Shown here one piece after another: positions 31,828 through 42,500 of a DNA stretch of 64,000 bases. This DNA comes from Lachnospiraceae bacterium (lineage in GTDB: Bacteria; Bacillota; Clostridia; Lachnospirales; Bianqueaceae): NCBI GenBank assembly GCA_022794035.1, contig JAAWDX010000003.1, positions 310,001-374,000 on the forward strand, read 5' to 3'. The position numbers and the translations under genes are program-made. The notes beneath the pieces are model-generated. The model did not search any database, had not been told where the DNA came from, and saw only the letters and a program-made list of their open reading frames with translations. Position 1 is the first letter of the stretch. Every line of letters begins with the position of its first letter.

Positions 31828-32217
31828 ATGGATCGTGACCCACAGCAGGAATTATTCACAGAATTAAAATTCGCAATTGAAGCACTTGGATATGACGTAT
31901 ACGACAGTGTTTTGCCACCTAAGAATACGCCATATCCATTTGTTTATCTTGGCGATTTTCAGCAGAATGATGCAGAACTAAAAAATGCAGTGTTTGGCGC
32001 AGTGTATCCAATGATTCATGTGTGGCATAACAATCTGCAGCAGCGTGGAACTGTATCAGAAATGATGCTGAATATCAAGACCGCATGCAGAAAAATTGAA
32101 AAAACCGATAATTTTGCATGGATTATTGGAAGTATGAATTCAAGAATCATACCTGATAATACAACCGCTCAGCCTCTTCTTCACGGGGTAATTGAGCCAA
32201 CATTTAGATTCAGTTAA
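31828..32217 (+). CDS. Tail terminator/completion protein (DUF3168-like)
   Basis: 129 aa alpha/beta protein: LFTELKFAIEALGYDVYDS, YPFVYLGDFQQND, MIHVWHN. By order and pattern it is the SPP1 gp17-type protein joining tail tube to head. Confidence 0.85.
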   Translation: MDRDPQQELFTELKFAIEALGYDVYDSVLPPKNTPYPFVYLGDFQQNDAELKNAVFGAVYPMIHVWHNNLQQRGTVSEMMLNIKTACRKIEKTDNFAWIIGSMNSRIIPDNTTAQPLLHGVIEPTFRFS

Positions 32218-32231
32218 GGAGGAAAATATAT

Positions 32232-32777
32232 ATGGAGAAGTTTAAACTAGACTTGCAGGCATTTGCTAGCGCCGTTTCCGGTAAAAAGATTGTTTATCTT
32301 TACAGGATTTTGGAAAATGCGACTACTGTTGCCGGTGCGATGCTGGCATTTACAACCGAGAACGGTAGAACAAAATCCAAAGATGCAGATTCTACCATCA
32401 CAAAAGACGGGGCAATCAGAACGCCCGGCGCATCCGAAATCGAGATCACGGCAACTTCGATTTTATCTAAAGGGGACACGATGATTGATTCTTTGGAAGC
32501 TGCCATGGATGAAGATAAAATTATCGAAATCTGGGAGGCTAATCTGGAAGAGCTTGTGACAGGAGAAAGCGCACAAAACAAATTCAAAGGTCATTACTAT
32601 CAGGGATATTTGACCGAGATTGAAATTACTTCCAATGCAGAGGATTTTGTCGAGGTATCTTTGACATTTGGAGTAAATGGCAATGGTAAGGCCGGAAGTG
32701 TCACTGTTACCACTGAACAGCAGGAAATGGCTGATTATGTTTTTGCTGACACTACCAAAAAAGAAACGGGAGCGTAA
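32232..32777 (+). CDS. Major tail tube protein (TP901-1 family)
   Basis: 181 aa. It starts with a tag like the capsid proteins (FKLDLQAFASAVSGKK), then the TP901-1-type tube body (KDGAIRTPGASEIEITATSI, IIEIWEANLEE, YYQGYLTEIEIT). GGAGGAAAATATAT lies upstream. It forms the flexible tail tube of a siphovirus. The tag suggests Prp trimming here too. Confidence 0.92.
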   Translation: MEKFKLDLQAFASAVSGKKIVYLYRILENATTVAGAMLAFTTENGRTKSKDADSTITKDGAIRTPGASEIEITATSILSKGDTMIDSLEAAMDEDKIIEIWEANLEELVTGESAQNKFKGHYYQGYLTEIEITSNAEDFVEVSLTFGVNGNGKAGSVTVTTEQQEMADYVFADTTKKETGA

Positions 32778-32804
32778 GAGGGCAGAGATGCCCTCTTTAA
32801 ATTT
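32776..32804 (+). terminator. Intrinsic terminator after the tail tube gene
   Basis: AAGAGGGCA-GAGA-TGCCCTCTT hairpin (32776-32784 with 32789-32797) followed by TAAATTTTT. It probably lowers transcription of the downstream tail genes relative to tube and capsid genes. Confidence 0.75.
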
Positions 32805-32838
32805 TTAAATTCAAAAAAATAAATTGTGAGGTATGAAA

Positions 32839-33213
32839 ATGTTTGAAATTACAATTAACGAAGTTGTATATCAGTTTAACTTTGGAATGGGATTCATGCG
32901 AGAAATTAACAAAAAGGTGACAACGCCGATTGATGGCCTAAAAGATGTTAAGAAAAATATCGGCCTGCAGTATCTTGTAGCATCTATCATTGATGGCGAC
33001 CTTGAAGCGCTGGTTGAAGTGCTAGACTGCGCGAACAAAGGACAAAATCCTAGAGTTACCAGACAGCTGCTGGATGCCTATATTGATGATGAATCAACGG
33101 ATATTGATGCTCTTTTTGATCAGGTGCTGGATTTTTTAAAGAAAACGAATGCTACGGCGAAGACGGTTGGCGATCTCCTCAGGGTGATCGAGGAAGCAAA
33201 GGGGAAGAAGTAA
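32839..33213 (+). CDS. Tail assembly chaperone, short (G-type) form
   Basis: 124 aa: MFEITINEVVYQFNFGMGF, then VASIIDGDLEALVEVLDCAN and AYIDDESTDID. ATG 32839 is 6 nt after GTGAGG. It is the lambda gpG-like partner of the tape measure. The gene ends three codons after the slippery site at 33198, where a fraction of ribosomes should shift into the T-type frame. Confidence 0.9.
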   Translation: MFEITINEVVYQFNFGMGFMREINKKVTTPIDGLKDVKKNIGLQYLVASIIDGDLEALVEVLDCANKGQNPRVTRQLLDAYIDDESTDIDALFDQVLDFLKKTNATAKTVGDLLRVIEEAKGKK

Positions 33214-33575
33214 ACACTGAAGAAGGTACGATTGAGAGCCTATACCGAGAAGTTGCGCTTAATTGTTTTCGATTTTTGGATTTCAAGAGTTTTGCAGAAG
33301 TGGACAGGATCACGATTCCTGAATACCGCCTGTTGATGGAAGCTGTTGAATATCGGCAAATTGATGCCGATTACAGAAACCATCTGCAGGCGTTTTTAAA
33401 TTTCGCTGTTAAGGCAGAAAAGAAAGTAGGTAAAGGGAAGAGTGTTCCGGTTTATAAGAAATTTAAGAAATTCTATGATTATGAATTTGCGGTAAATAAG
33501 ATTCGAGACAAGAAGAAACCAGAGAAGGAAAAAAGTCGGTTTTCCGGTATTGGAAAGTTTTTGAATAGGGGGTGA
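32839..33575 (+). CDS. Tail assembly chaperone, -1 frameshift fusion (GT-type)
   Basis: From A AAG GGG at 33198-33204 a -1 shift continues as GEEVNTEEGTIESLYREVAL, CFRFLDFKSFAEVDRITIPE and on to 33575 with no stop. The downstream frame has no good start of its own. This mirrors lambda G/GT, in which the fusion recruits the tape measure and tail tube proteins. Followed 5 bp later by the tape measure gene. Confidence 0.85.
33198..33204 (+). other. Programmed -1 frameshift site
   Basis: A AAG GGG fits X XXY YYZ in the chaperone frame, 7 bases before the TAA at 33211. The tRNAs can re-pair on AAA and GGG. Confidence 0.75.
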
Positions 33576-33579
33576 AACC

Positions 33580-36500
33580 ATGGCAGAGAGCTATTCTGTA
33601 AAAGCTGTACTGTCAGCAGTTGACAGGGGCTTTATATCCACCCTAAAAGGCGCTGAAAAGACAACAGAGAGTCTTGCGAGCAAGATAAAAAGCGGTTTTG
33701 CATTTGGTGTTTTGACAGGAATGGGACAGCAGGCATTTAGCGCACTAACAAGCAGTGTGCGAGGCTTGATGAGTGAAATGAACTCAGCAAATGCATCATG
33801 GAAAACATTCGAAGGTAACCTGTCAATGATTGGCAAGAACAGCGGAGAAATAAAATCCATAAAAAAGGAATTGCAGTCCTTCGCAGAGCAGACCGTTTAT
33901 AATGCATCCGACATGGCAACGACCTATTCACAGCTTGCTGCTGTTGGTGTGAAAGATACCACAAAGCTAGTTAAGGGCTTCGGGGGTCTGGCGGCGGCTT
34001 CAGAGAATCCGAAGCAGGCTATGAAAACGCTTTCGACGCAGGCGACGCAGATGGCTGCAAAGCCTACTGTCGCATGGCAGGATTTTAAACTGATGCTTGA
34101 GCAAACTCCTGCCGGTATCGCTGCAGTTGCAAAACAGATGGGAATGACAACATCTGAACTGGTTGCAGGCGTTCAGGATGGTACTGTGGCCACTGAAGAC
34201 TTTTTTGATGCTATCTCAAAGGTCGGTACAAACAAAGAATTTACGAAGCTGGCAACGGAATATAAAACAGTTGGTCAGGCTATGGATGGTCTGACCGAAA
34301 CAGTTTCAAACAAACTAGCGCCAGCATTTGATGTGCTATCTGGTGTTGGAATTAAGGCTGTTTCTGGTATAGCGGATGCACTAGATAAAATAGATGGCGA
34401 GGCAATAGCTGGAAAGATTTCGGGTTGGATTGAGAAAGCAAGGCCATATTGGGAATCGTTTAAGCAAGCGATGGCTAGCACGTGGTCAACAGTTAAATAT
34501 GCGTTTAAGTCCATCAAAGAAAGTCTAGGTGATTTATTTGGTGAGTTTGGATCAACGGATTCACTTGATAGTTTTAGGGCTTCCATGGATTCACTTGCAT
34601 CATTCATTAAAAATACGATGCGCACGATACAGCAGTTTTTCAAAAAAATTGCAGATACAGGCGCATTTAAAGCATTAAAACAAGCGATTTCAGATGTTGG
34701 TAGCGCATTTAGCCATGTTTTCTCTTCAATCTCAAAAGAAGGGTCAAGGGGTACATTTAACGGAATCGCTACAGCTATTGGAAATGTTGTAAAGTGGATC
34801 TCAAAAGCGGTTAGTGCCGTTGCTAAATTTGTCAGCAGTCTTGATTCTGGTATGTTTTCTGGTATTTTGAAAGGCGTTGTCGGTGTAAAAGCTGGCTTTA
34901 AAGCTCTCAATTTCGTAAAATCCTTTAAGCCGTTCAGTTTTTTTAAGAAGAATACAGAAAATGCAATCGGGCAAACAGGGAATACGGTTTCATCGGGAGC
35001 TTCTAAGATTGTCAATATTGTTAGGTCAATTGGAAACGTGATAAAAAGCGCTTTTGAAGGAATCGGAATAGCGGCACAAGGTATAGGGACCGGAATACAG
35101 TCGGCATTTATTGGAATCGGCAAGGCGTTAAAGCTTGCAAATCCGGTGAATATCCTTGCTGTTGGTGCTGCAATTGGAATCATTGTTGCTGCGTTTACTC
35201 TTCTGGCGACGCAAGGAGATGGCGTATCAAAGATTCTTGTCGGCATCAGCGGCGTTCTAAATACAGTCGGTAAAGTCATATCGACCATTATAACAACTGC
35301 GATTAAAGCAGTGGCGCAGGCACTTCTTATACTTTCGCCTATTATTCCTATCATTGCAGCAGCTCTTGTTTCTCTTTCGCCGCTGGTAACGGCATTCGGG
35401 GAGGCATTTTCGCTTGTAGCGCAGGCAATAGGAGAGGCGGTATCAAAAATCATCGAGGTACTAACGCCAATCGTTGAAATTATTGGTAATGTGGTTACGG
35501 AAATTGTACGAGTGATCGGTGATGTAGTAGTTGGTATCCTAAACGTCATTTCGCCAATTCTGCCAGAACTGACAAGTTGTTTTACACAAATTGCCGATAT
35601 CGTATCAAATGCTATTGTCAGAATCGTAGAGGCGATTGCTCCATACATTCCATGCATACAAAAAATGGTAGAGGCAACGGCGCAGGCGATTCAGGCGGTT
35701 TGCGATGCGTTTAAAACTCTCGTGCAGCAAATAGTGCCGATAATACAGGCTATAATAGATCTAGTAGTAGCTCTGGGCGATGCGATCAGTAACGTCCTTC
35801 ACGCTATCGCCGATGTGATAGAAAGCGTAGGCAACGCTATCAAAAATATCTTCGAGGGCATCGGGAATGCAATTAGTAAAGTAATTGATAGTATTGCTGG
35901 TGTAATTGAGTCAATCGGAAATGCAGCGCTAAATGCAGGTAAGGGATTTGATTTATTCGCCAATGGCATAAAAACCATTACAGAACTTGATCTTTTTGAT
36001 ATGGTAGCCTCTATGGCGGCGGTTGCGTCCGAGGTTGGTGGGCTTAAAAAAGCATTTTCCGGATTCGATGTGATCGGATCAGCAGTAAAGGATTTCGCTG
36101 ATGGGCTGACAGCTGTTTCTATGGTTGGCGGAACAGCAGCGGCATCAATTATCATGATCTCAAGGGGGGCCACGCCTCTCGCTGCAGCTCTTGTTTTGAT
36201 GGTTTCGCCTCTTGGCGTGATAGTTCCAGCTATGAATAAGTTTGCAGTAGCATCCACGACAGCAGCAACGGGGATTTCGAGTTTTAGTCAAAGTTTATTT
36301 GCGGCGTTTAGCGTTGCTGTGGCATTTGGCTTGCTATTAACTACATTATCAGGAAATGTGATAGTGCTTAAAACCTCGCTGGTGCTGTTATCTTCTATGG
36401 TACTAACTGCCTCTAAGTCTATTATGATATGCTCTACGATGATTTCTACGATGTGCAGTGGTATGAAGATACTTTCAGGCGCAATACTCAATGCCAGCTC

Positions 36501-37500
36501 ATCAGGAACCAGACTATCAGGCGTTTTAACATCTGCCTCGAAATCAGTAACTGTTTTGTCTGCATCTTTGATGGCTCTTATGGGAGTATCGACAGCACTT
36601 AGTGCAGCTCTGTTGATGCTGTCCTCTGCCGTGTTTTCTATGCTTCCCGCTGCGGCGTCTGGTGCGATTGGTGTGGCAGCGTTTGGAACTGCTATGATGA
36701 GTGCCTTGGGCGGGACCGTTGCTATTGCGGGTGCATTATTACTTGTCGGGTCTTCTATGGCTGACATTGCGGATGATGCAAAAATGGCAGAAAAATCACT
36801 CACCAGCATGCGGCAGTCTATGGATATCGTGGATGAAGGTCTATCTGCACTTGGGGATATGGCAAATAATGCGATGGATGCTCTTTGTGGTTCGTTTAGT
36901 GCTGCGGAAAAAGATGCAAAGCAATCAGGAAAAGAACTGGCGAACGGATTTACAAACGCCGTTAAAAATGGTCTTGCAAAAGTACCCGTTATTGCAATGG
37001 CATCCGTTCAAGGCATTATTAGAATGTTAAAATCCGGTTATTCTGGCGCATACAGTGCCGGAGCCTATATAAGCCAGGGATTTGCACAAGGTATGCTCTC
37101 AGCAGTTGGTACAGTTCAGAATGCCGCTGCACAGCTTGCCGCAGCTGCAGATGCTGCTATAAGAGCAAAGGCTAAAATCGGGAGCCCTTCAAAAGTCGCC
37201 GATGATAACGGTGTGTATTATGGTGAAGGCCTTGAAAATGGTTTGTTGTCTAAGGTTAGGGATGTTTGGAGGGCGGCAGAGAAACTTGTATCTCTTCCAT
37301 CTGTTCAAACGCCTGATCTTTCCATGTCCTATGGTGGAGAAATGAATATGGATTACGACTATTATCAGAACGCACGGTACACCGTTGAGGTTCCGCTGTA
37401 TATTGATGGTAAGGAGTTTGCAAAGGCTACTGCAGACGATATGCAAAACGAGATCGGAAAGAAGTCTATAAGGGTAGGCCGTAAACACGGTATTGTATAA
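33580..37500 (+). CDS. Tape measure protein
   Basis: 1306 aa. N-terminal tape-measure domain (FEGNLSMIGKNSGEIKSIKK, TVYNASDMATTYSQLAAVGV, EQTPAGIAAVAKQMG), several hydrophobic stretches (~515-535 and ~580-610, and many after 850) and a C-terminal KIGSPSKVADDNGVYYGEGL. It sets tail length and helps DNA entry. It follows the chaperone pair, the usual order. At 0.15 nm per residue it would imply a tail near 200 nm, a rule-of-thumb estimate only. Confidence 0.96.
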   Translation: MAESYSVKAVLSAVDRGFISTLKGAEKTTESLASKIKSGFAFGVLTGMGQQAFSALTSSVRGLMSEMNSANASWKTFEGNLSMIGKNSGEIKSIKKELQSFAEQTVYNASDMATTYSQLAAVGVKDTTKLVKGFGGLAAASENPKQAMKTLSTQATQMAAKPTVAWQDFKLMLEQTPAGIAAVAKQMGMTTSELVAGVQDGTVATEDFFDAISKVGTNKEFTKLATEYKTVGQAMDGLTETVSNKLAPAFDVLSGVGIKAVSGIADALDKIDGEAIAGKISGWIEKARPYWESFKQAMASTWSTVKYAFKSIKESLGDLFGEFGSTDSLDSFRASMDSLASFIKNTMRTIQQFFKKIADTGAFKALKQAISDVGSAFSHVFSSISKEGSRGTFNGIATAIGNVVKWISKAVSAVAKFVSSLDSGMFSGILKGVVGVKAGFKALNFVKSFKPFSFFKKNTENAIGQTGNTVSSGASKIVNIVRSIGNVIKSAFEGIGIAAQGIGTGIQSAFIGIGKALKLANPVNILAVGAAIGIIVAAFTLLATQGDGVSKILVGISGVLNTVGKVISTIITTAIKAVAQALLILSPIIPIIAAALVSLSPLVTAFGEAFSLVAQAIGEAVSKIIEVLTPIVEIIGNVVTEIVRVIGDVVVGILNVISPILPELTSCFTQIADIVSNAIVRIVEAIAPYIPCIQKMVEATAQAIQAVCDAFKTLVQQIVPIIQAIIDLVVALGDAISNVLHAIADVIESVGNAIKNIFEGIGNAISKVIDSIAGVIESIGNAALNAGKGFDLFANGIKTITELDLFDMVASMAAVASEVGGLKKAFSGFDVIGSAVKDFADGLTAVSMVGGTAAASIIMISRGATPLAAALVLMVSPLGVIVPAMNKFAVASTTAATGISSFSQSLFAAFSVAVAFGLLLTTLSGNVIVLKTSLVLLSSMVLTASKSIMICSTMISTMCSGMKILSGAILNASSSGTRLSGVLTSASKSVTVLSASLMALMGVSTALSAALLMLSSAVFSMLPAAASGAIGVAAFGTAMMSALGGTVAIAGALLLVGSSMADIADDAKMAEKSLTSMRQSMDIVDEGLSALGDMANNAMDALCGSFSAAEKDAKQSGKELANGFTNAVKNGLAKVPVIAMASVQGIIRMLKSGYSGAYSAGAYISQGFAQGMLSAVGTVQNAAAQLAAAADAAIRAKAKIGSPSKVADDNGVYYGEGLENGLLSKVRDVWRAAEKLVSLPSVQTPDLSMSYGGEMNMDYDYYQNARYTVEVPLYIDGKEFAKATADDMQNEIGKKSIRVGRKHGIV

Positions 37501-37522
37501 AAGAAAGGGGCAGTATAATTCT

Positions 37523-39568
37523 ATGTATGATTTTATTGATGTAACTGAAACTTCAGACGGGGTTATGCTGCCCGCCGAAGCCATGAAAATCAATGGCGAA
37601 TATATTGAAAATATGATTCCCGGCTATAGGACGATCTCTGTGTCCGGCCGGGAATCTCTTTCACCTAAAATTTCAACATACGAAACTGGGGTAATGGATG
37701 GCTCAAAAATTAAGAGCCGGAAATATCCTTCGCGGACAATAACAGTCCGATATCAGCTGATTGCAGAATCAAACGAGTCTTTTCGATCGGCCTACAATAT
37801 GTTAGGTGGAATTCTGAACACGGAAAATGCGCAGCTGATATTTGACGATGAACCAGATAAATTTTTCATTGGCACGCCGTCAACCATTGGGGATGTGGCA
37901 CCGGGATTAAACAGCGTGACAGGTGAATTTGAAATATTATGTGTGGATCCGTTTAAGTACTCGGTATACGAATACGAGGCTGTTCCGGAGTTTGGAGAAA
38001 ACAGCGTATTGATTGATTATGGTGGAACGCATAAGTCATACCCAAAGCTAGAAGCTGATTTTTACAGTGAGGATGATGGAAACGGAGCGGCGTTGACCGG
38101 AAAGGGCGATTGCGGATATGTTGCGTTTTTCACGGAGAATGAAAAAATAATACAGCTCGGTGATCCTGACGAAGTGGACGGGGAAGAGTTTCCAAAGTCA
38201 CAAACACTGCTCAATCAGATATTTCAGTCTAATACAGCATGGGGATCAACTGCTCAATCTTTATGGTCCGCGAACAATGGCACGATTTTAGGCTATGATG
38301 TTGTGCAGTCGGGAGCTGCAGGAATGGGCGGGGCATCGTTTACAGCAGCAGGAAAGCCTCAAAACGCAGTTATTTTGAATACGCAAAGTAAAGCAAGTGC
38401 TCCATATGTTAACTATAAAATTTCTTCAATGGAATCATATAGGGGTGCTGACTATGTAGTTCTTAGTGTTACGGTTATGACCTCACTTGCAAATACTAGT
38501 TCATACTTTGGAAATGGGTATACACTGAAAGGATCATTATACATCGGTGGCGCATGGCGCGATATCCAGATTAAAAGTGCTGCGGAATACTGGAGTGGCA
38601 CAAGTGGCCATGCAATATGTCTGAGCATAAAAGTCACGGGTATTTCAGCAACGACAGCCTCTATAACCGGAATCAAATTCAAAGTGACACGTCCTGATGG
38701 TCTTGGCACGACGGGAGTCCTTTCCGAAACATCCTGTGCCAATATCCCGATCAGTCAATATATGGGCACGCCTACTTCGTATTATTTGACTGCTGCTGAT
38801 TTTGGTACATTTTCAGGGAATAAATGGCATGGTCCGTCTATTACCCGGACAATAGGGGCAGATGCGAACGGAGAGACAGGTGCAATAAACTTCACATTTT
38901 CCTACAAACAAAAAATGGCTATCGGAAATGGCAGCAGCGATCAAAATCAGCTTGGAGGTTTCCATTGCAATTTGACTGCTGCAGATGGGAGCGTTGTGGC
39001 TGGAATCCGCATTGTAAAAAATAAAACAGGAAAGACAGCGCTTTTGATGATGCACGTAAACGGCGTTAAAGTTCATCAGGTAAATCTTGATCTGTCATAC
39101 AATAATAAATACTTTGGGAATGCATCTAATTCTGTAATGACCTCGACGATCCAGAAAAGTGGCAGCGAGGTTATTTTTAATATTGGCGGATATCGAAAAG
39201 TATTTACGAACTCAGCGATTGCGGCAACGAAGGTTGTTAAAATCACATTCATGTTTGAAAAGTGGATGAGTCGTACCCCCCTTGCATTTAATGGTCTGTA
39301 CTGGGCGAAATTTACGAAGGACAATTGTACAACATTTAAGGATATTCCAAACAAATTCGGAGCAAACGATGTTTTGATCGCAGATTGCAGCGATGCAAAA
39401 GTATATCTGAATGGTAGTTTAAATGAAGATCTCGGAGCTCTTGGCAATGATTGGGAAGATTTTGTATTAACGCCCGGCTTGAATCAGATTTTTTTCTCTT
39501 ACTCTGATTTTGTGGAAGAAGGATATGAACCGACAATCAAAGTGCGGTACCGTGAGGTATTTTTATGA
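37523..39568 (+). CDS. Distal tail protein (Dit) with C-terminal extension
   Basis: 681 aa. N-terminal Dit domain (MYDFIDVTETSDGVMLPAEA, RKYPSRTITVRYQL, FGENSVLIDYGGTHKSYPKL), much longer than the ~250-aa minimal Dit. Residues ~230-600 look beta-rich and carbohydrate-module-like (YVNYKISSMESYRGADYVVL, TIQKSGSEVIFNIGG), suggesting an evolved Dit that binds cell-wall sugars. AAGGGG lies about 12 nt upstream. Confidence 0.88.
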   Translation: MYDFIDVTETSDGVMLPAEAMKINGEYIENMIPGYRTISVSGRESLSPKISTYETGVMDGSKIKSRKYPSRTITVRYQLIAESNESFRSAYNMLGGILNTENAQLIFDDEPDKFFIGTPSTIGDVAPGLNSVTGEFEILCVDPFKYSVYEYEAVPEFGENSVLIDYGGTHKSYPKLEADFYSEDDGNGAALTGKGDCGYVAFFTENEKIIQLGDPDEVDGEEFPKSQTLLNQIFQSNTAWGSTAQSLWSANNGTILGYDVVQSGAAGMGGASFTAAGKPQNAVILNTQSKASAPYVNYKISSMESYRGADYVVLSVTVMTSLANTSSYFGNGYTLKGSLYIGGAWRDIQIKSAAEYWSGTSGHAICLSIKVTGISATTASITGIKFKVTRPDGLGTTGVLSETSCANIPISQYMGTPTSYYLTAADFGTFSGNKWHGPSITRTIGADANGETGAINFTFSYKQKMAIGNGSSDQNQLGGFHCNLTAADGSVVAGIRIVKNKTGKTALLMMHVNGVKVHQVNLDLSYNNKYFGNASNSVMTSTIQKSGSEVIFNIGGYRKVFTNSAIAATKVVKITFMFEKWMSRTPLAFNGLYWAKFTKDNCTTFKDIPNKFGANDVLIADCSDAKVYLNGSLNEDLGALGNDWEDFVLTPGLNQIFFSYSDFVEEGYEPTIKVRYREVFL

Positions 39569-42500
39569 TTATCTATTTTGCAGATCGACAGTTGAATATC
39601 ATAGGCAGCGCAAGCACGAGTCTGCCTGATGGTTTGACGGTTACGGATGATAAGAAAACGGAGGATGTCGAAACCGGCGTTTCGATTTTTGAATGTAAAA
39701 TCCACTTTGAAGACGGCACTAGAGGCGATGTAAAGCGCTCTGTAGAGGTTGGAAATTATTTACTGCGCAGCAACGGAAAAGAAAACGAATTTTATCAGAT
39801 CATTGAAACGGAAGAAGACACTAAAAAGCAAAATATCTATGCCTATGCTGAAGATGATGGAATGGATTTGCTTAATGAGGTAGTGGGTCCATACAAGGCG
39901 GATAAAGCGTATAATATTGCCCACTATATCAGCAAATTTGCATCCGGATCTGGTTTCGTTATCGGTGTGAATGAAGCGTCAACGCTTACCAGAAAGCTAA
40001 GCTGGGACGGAGAAGCGACGGCAGCGGAGCGAATTGCCAGCGTTGCAACTCAGTTTGATAATTGCGAAATATCGTATAGTTTTGATATCAAAGGTCTCAC
40101 CGTCCGAAAGAAGTATATCAATATTCATAAAAAGCGGGGGCAGGATTCCGGCGTGCAGCTGCGGCTAAATTATGACATTGACAGCATCATTACGTCAAAA
40201 TCAATTGCGAATCTTGCAACTGCACTGCACTGCGAAGGCGGAACGCCTGACAATGCAGAGGATCCCATAACACTGGGCGGTTATAGTTATGACGATGGGG
40301 ATTTCTATGTTGAAAATGGCGTTTTGAAGTCAAGGGAGGCCTTAAAAAATTGGTCACGCTATCTTTGGAAGATTGATGATTCGCATCTGTCAGGCGCACA
40401 CATTACAAAACGATATTCCTACGACACGCTCAGTCAATCAACACTTTGTGCTCATGCGATTACGAAGCTTAAAGCACTTCGACAAATCGAGGTGAATTAT
40501 GAAGTTGATATCAAGAAATTGCCGGATAATGTGCGAATTGGAGATCGGGTAAACATTATTGATGATGATGGCGAGTTATACCTATCTACTCGCATTTTGA
40601 CGCTGGAAACATCTGTTGCAAACGAAGAAATGAAGGCTATACTCGGCGAATACCTGATAAGAAACAGCGGTATATCACAGAAAGTTTCAGATCTGGCTGC
40701 TCAGTTTTCAAAGATGTCTATTTCTGCATCTCGCGCTTTGTCGATCGCAAATAATGCAAAATCTACAGCTGATACAGCTCAATCAGCTGCAAATTCCGCT
40801 GCAGCAGAAGCGGAAACAGCACAGCAAGTGGCCAGTTCGGCGCAATCAGCTGCAAACAATGCTGCACAGTCTGCAGAGGCAGCACAGACGGCGGCCAATA
40901 ATGCCCAATCTGCTGTTGATCTTGTTAAGCAAGATGTAGATGGGATTAAAACAACCGTTTCTAATGCGAAGGAAGCAGCGGAACAAGCACAGCAGGCAGC
41001 GACTACAGCAAAGAAAAAAGCTGAAGAAGCACATACAGCAGCTACAAATGCGCAATCTGCGGCGAATGGTGCAAAAACTGCCGCTGATGCTGCACAGAAA
41101 ACCGCAGATGAAGCCGTAAGTAATGCCAGTACAGCGAAAAGCACCGCAGATGCAGCTAAAACGAAAGCAGAAGCTGCAGCGACTACAGCGGAAGCAGCAA
41201 AGATAGATGCAGAGGCTGCGAAGGCAGATATTGATTCATTAGGCGAAAATCTGACAACGATTGAAGATACAATGATTGCAGAGTACGCCAGAAAAACAGA
41301 TCTTACCGAGGCGCAAGCAAGCCTACAAACGCAAATCACAAAAAATGCGGCAGAAATTAGTTCCACGGCCTCAAGCGTTACTCGGATAGATGAAACAGCC
41401 AATAATGCGTACAGCGAACTGCAAGGAGCTCTTGGACTGGCTGAACGGGCACAAAATGAGGCGGCAGCAGCGCAGCAAGCAGCCAATGCGGCGCAAGCGG
41501 CTGCAGATACTGCGGCAAAAGCGGCGACAACTGCACAGGCAGAAGCAGACGAAGCGCAGTCCGCAGCGAATACGGCAAAAACAGTACTTGACAATGCAAG
41601 ATCAAGTCTTGCTAGTGCAAAAGAGGACCTTGCAACTGTACAGGCTAGAGCAGACGCAACAGAGGAAGAGATTGCAGCAGCGCAGGCGGCGGTTACGGCG
41701 GCGCAGACAGCAGTAGATACAGCAAAAAGCGATTGGAAAACTGCAATTGAAGAGGCTGACACTGCAAAACAAACAGCGTCAGAAGCTGCTTCGAATGCAA
41801 ATAAGGCACAAGCAATAGCAAACAAAGCGGCGGCTGATGCAGCTATAGCACAAACTGTGGCAAATGAAGCGACAGGTAATGCATCAGCAGCGCAAACTGC
41901 GGCCAATGAAGCGGTGCAAACAGCGCATAATGCACAAAAAACCGCTAATCAGGCAGTTTCAGAAGCAGTTTCAGCTCAAGCTACAGCGGATACAGCTGCG
42001 GTAACAGCAGCAGCAGCTCAAGCGGTTGCGAATGATGCACAGGTAACAGCAACACAGGCAGCAGCTGATCTTGCCGCAGCACAGACCAGATTGCAGGAAG
42101 TTCTTGCAGATGTGGACGCGACAGAGGAAGAAATTGCCGCAGCACAGGCGACGGTTACGGCGGCGCAGAGCGCCGCAGATACAGCAGCGAATAATGCAAC
42201 CACAGCACAGCAAGCCGCTGATGAAGCACAAGCTAATGCCGATAACGCACAAGCAGCAGCGGATAACGCAAAAAGTGCGGCGAATGTAGCACAGGCAGAA
42301 GCAGACGAAGCACAGGCTGCAGCGAATGAAGCAAAATCGATTGTATATGGTCTATCTAACCGGGTTGCAAATGCGGAAACCAATATTACACAAAATGCCC
42401 ACGCTATTGCCCTTTCAGCAACAAAAAAAGAAGTAACTCAAACGCTGGGCGGCTACTATACGAAAGAAGAGACTAATGCTGCAATAAATGTTAGTGCAGA

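Noticed and set aside
33276-33575. Independent gene for the second chaperone frame
   Set aside because: No start with an RBS, and the frame is open back to the slippery site, so -1 frameshifting explains it better.
34275-35657. 460-aa open frame on the minus strand inside the tape measure gene
   Set aside because: Low-complexity antisense of a biased gene, no RBS, opposite to late transcription.
40779-41906. 375-aa open frame on the minus strand through the Ala-rich stalk
   Set aside because: A by-product of the repeated GCA/GCG codons on the plus strand; no RBS, and its Ala/Cys/Ser composition is a mirror of the real gene.
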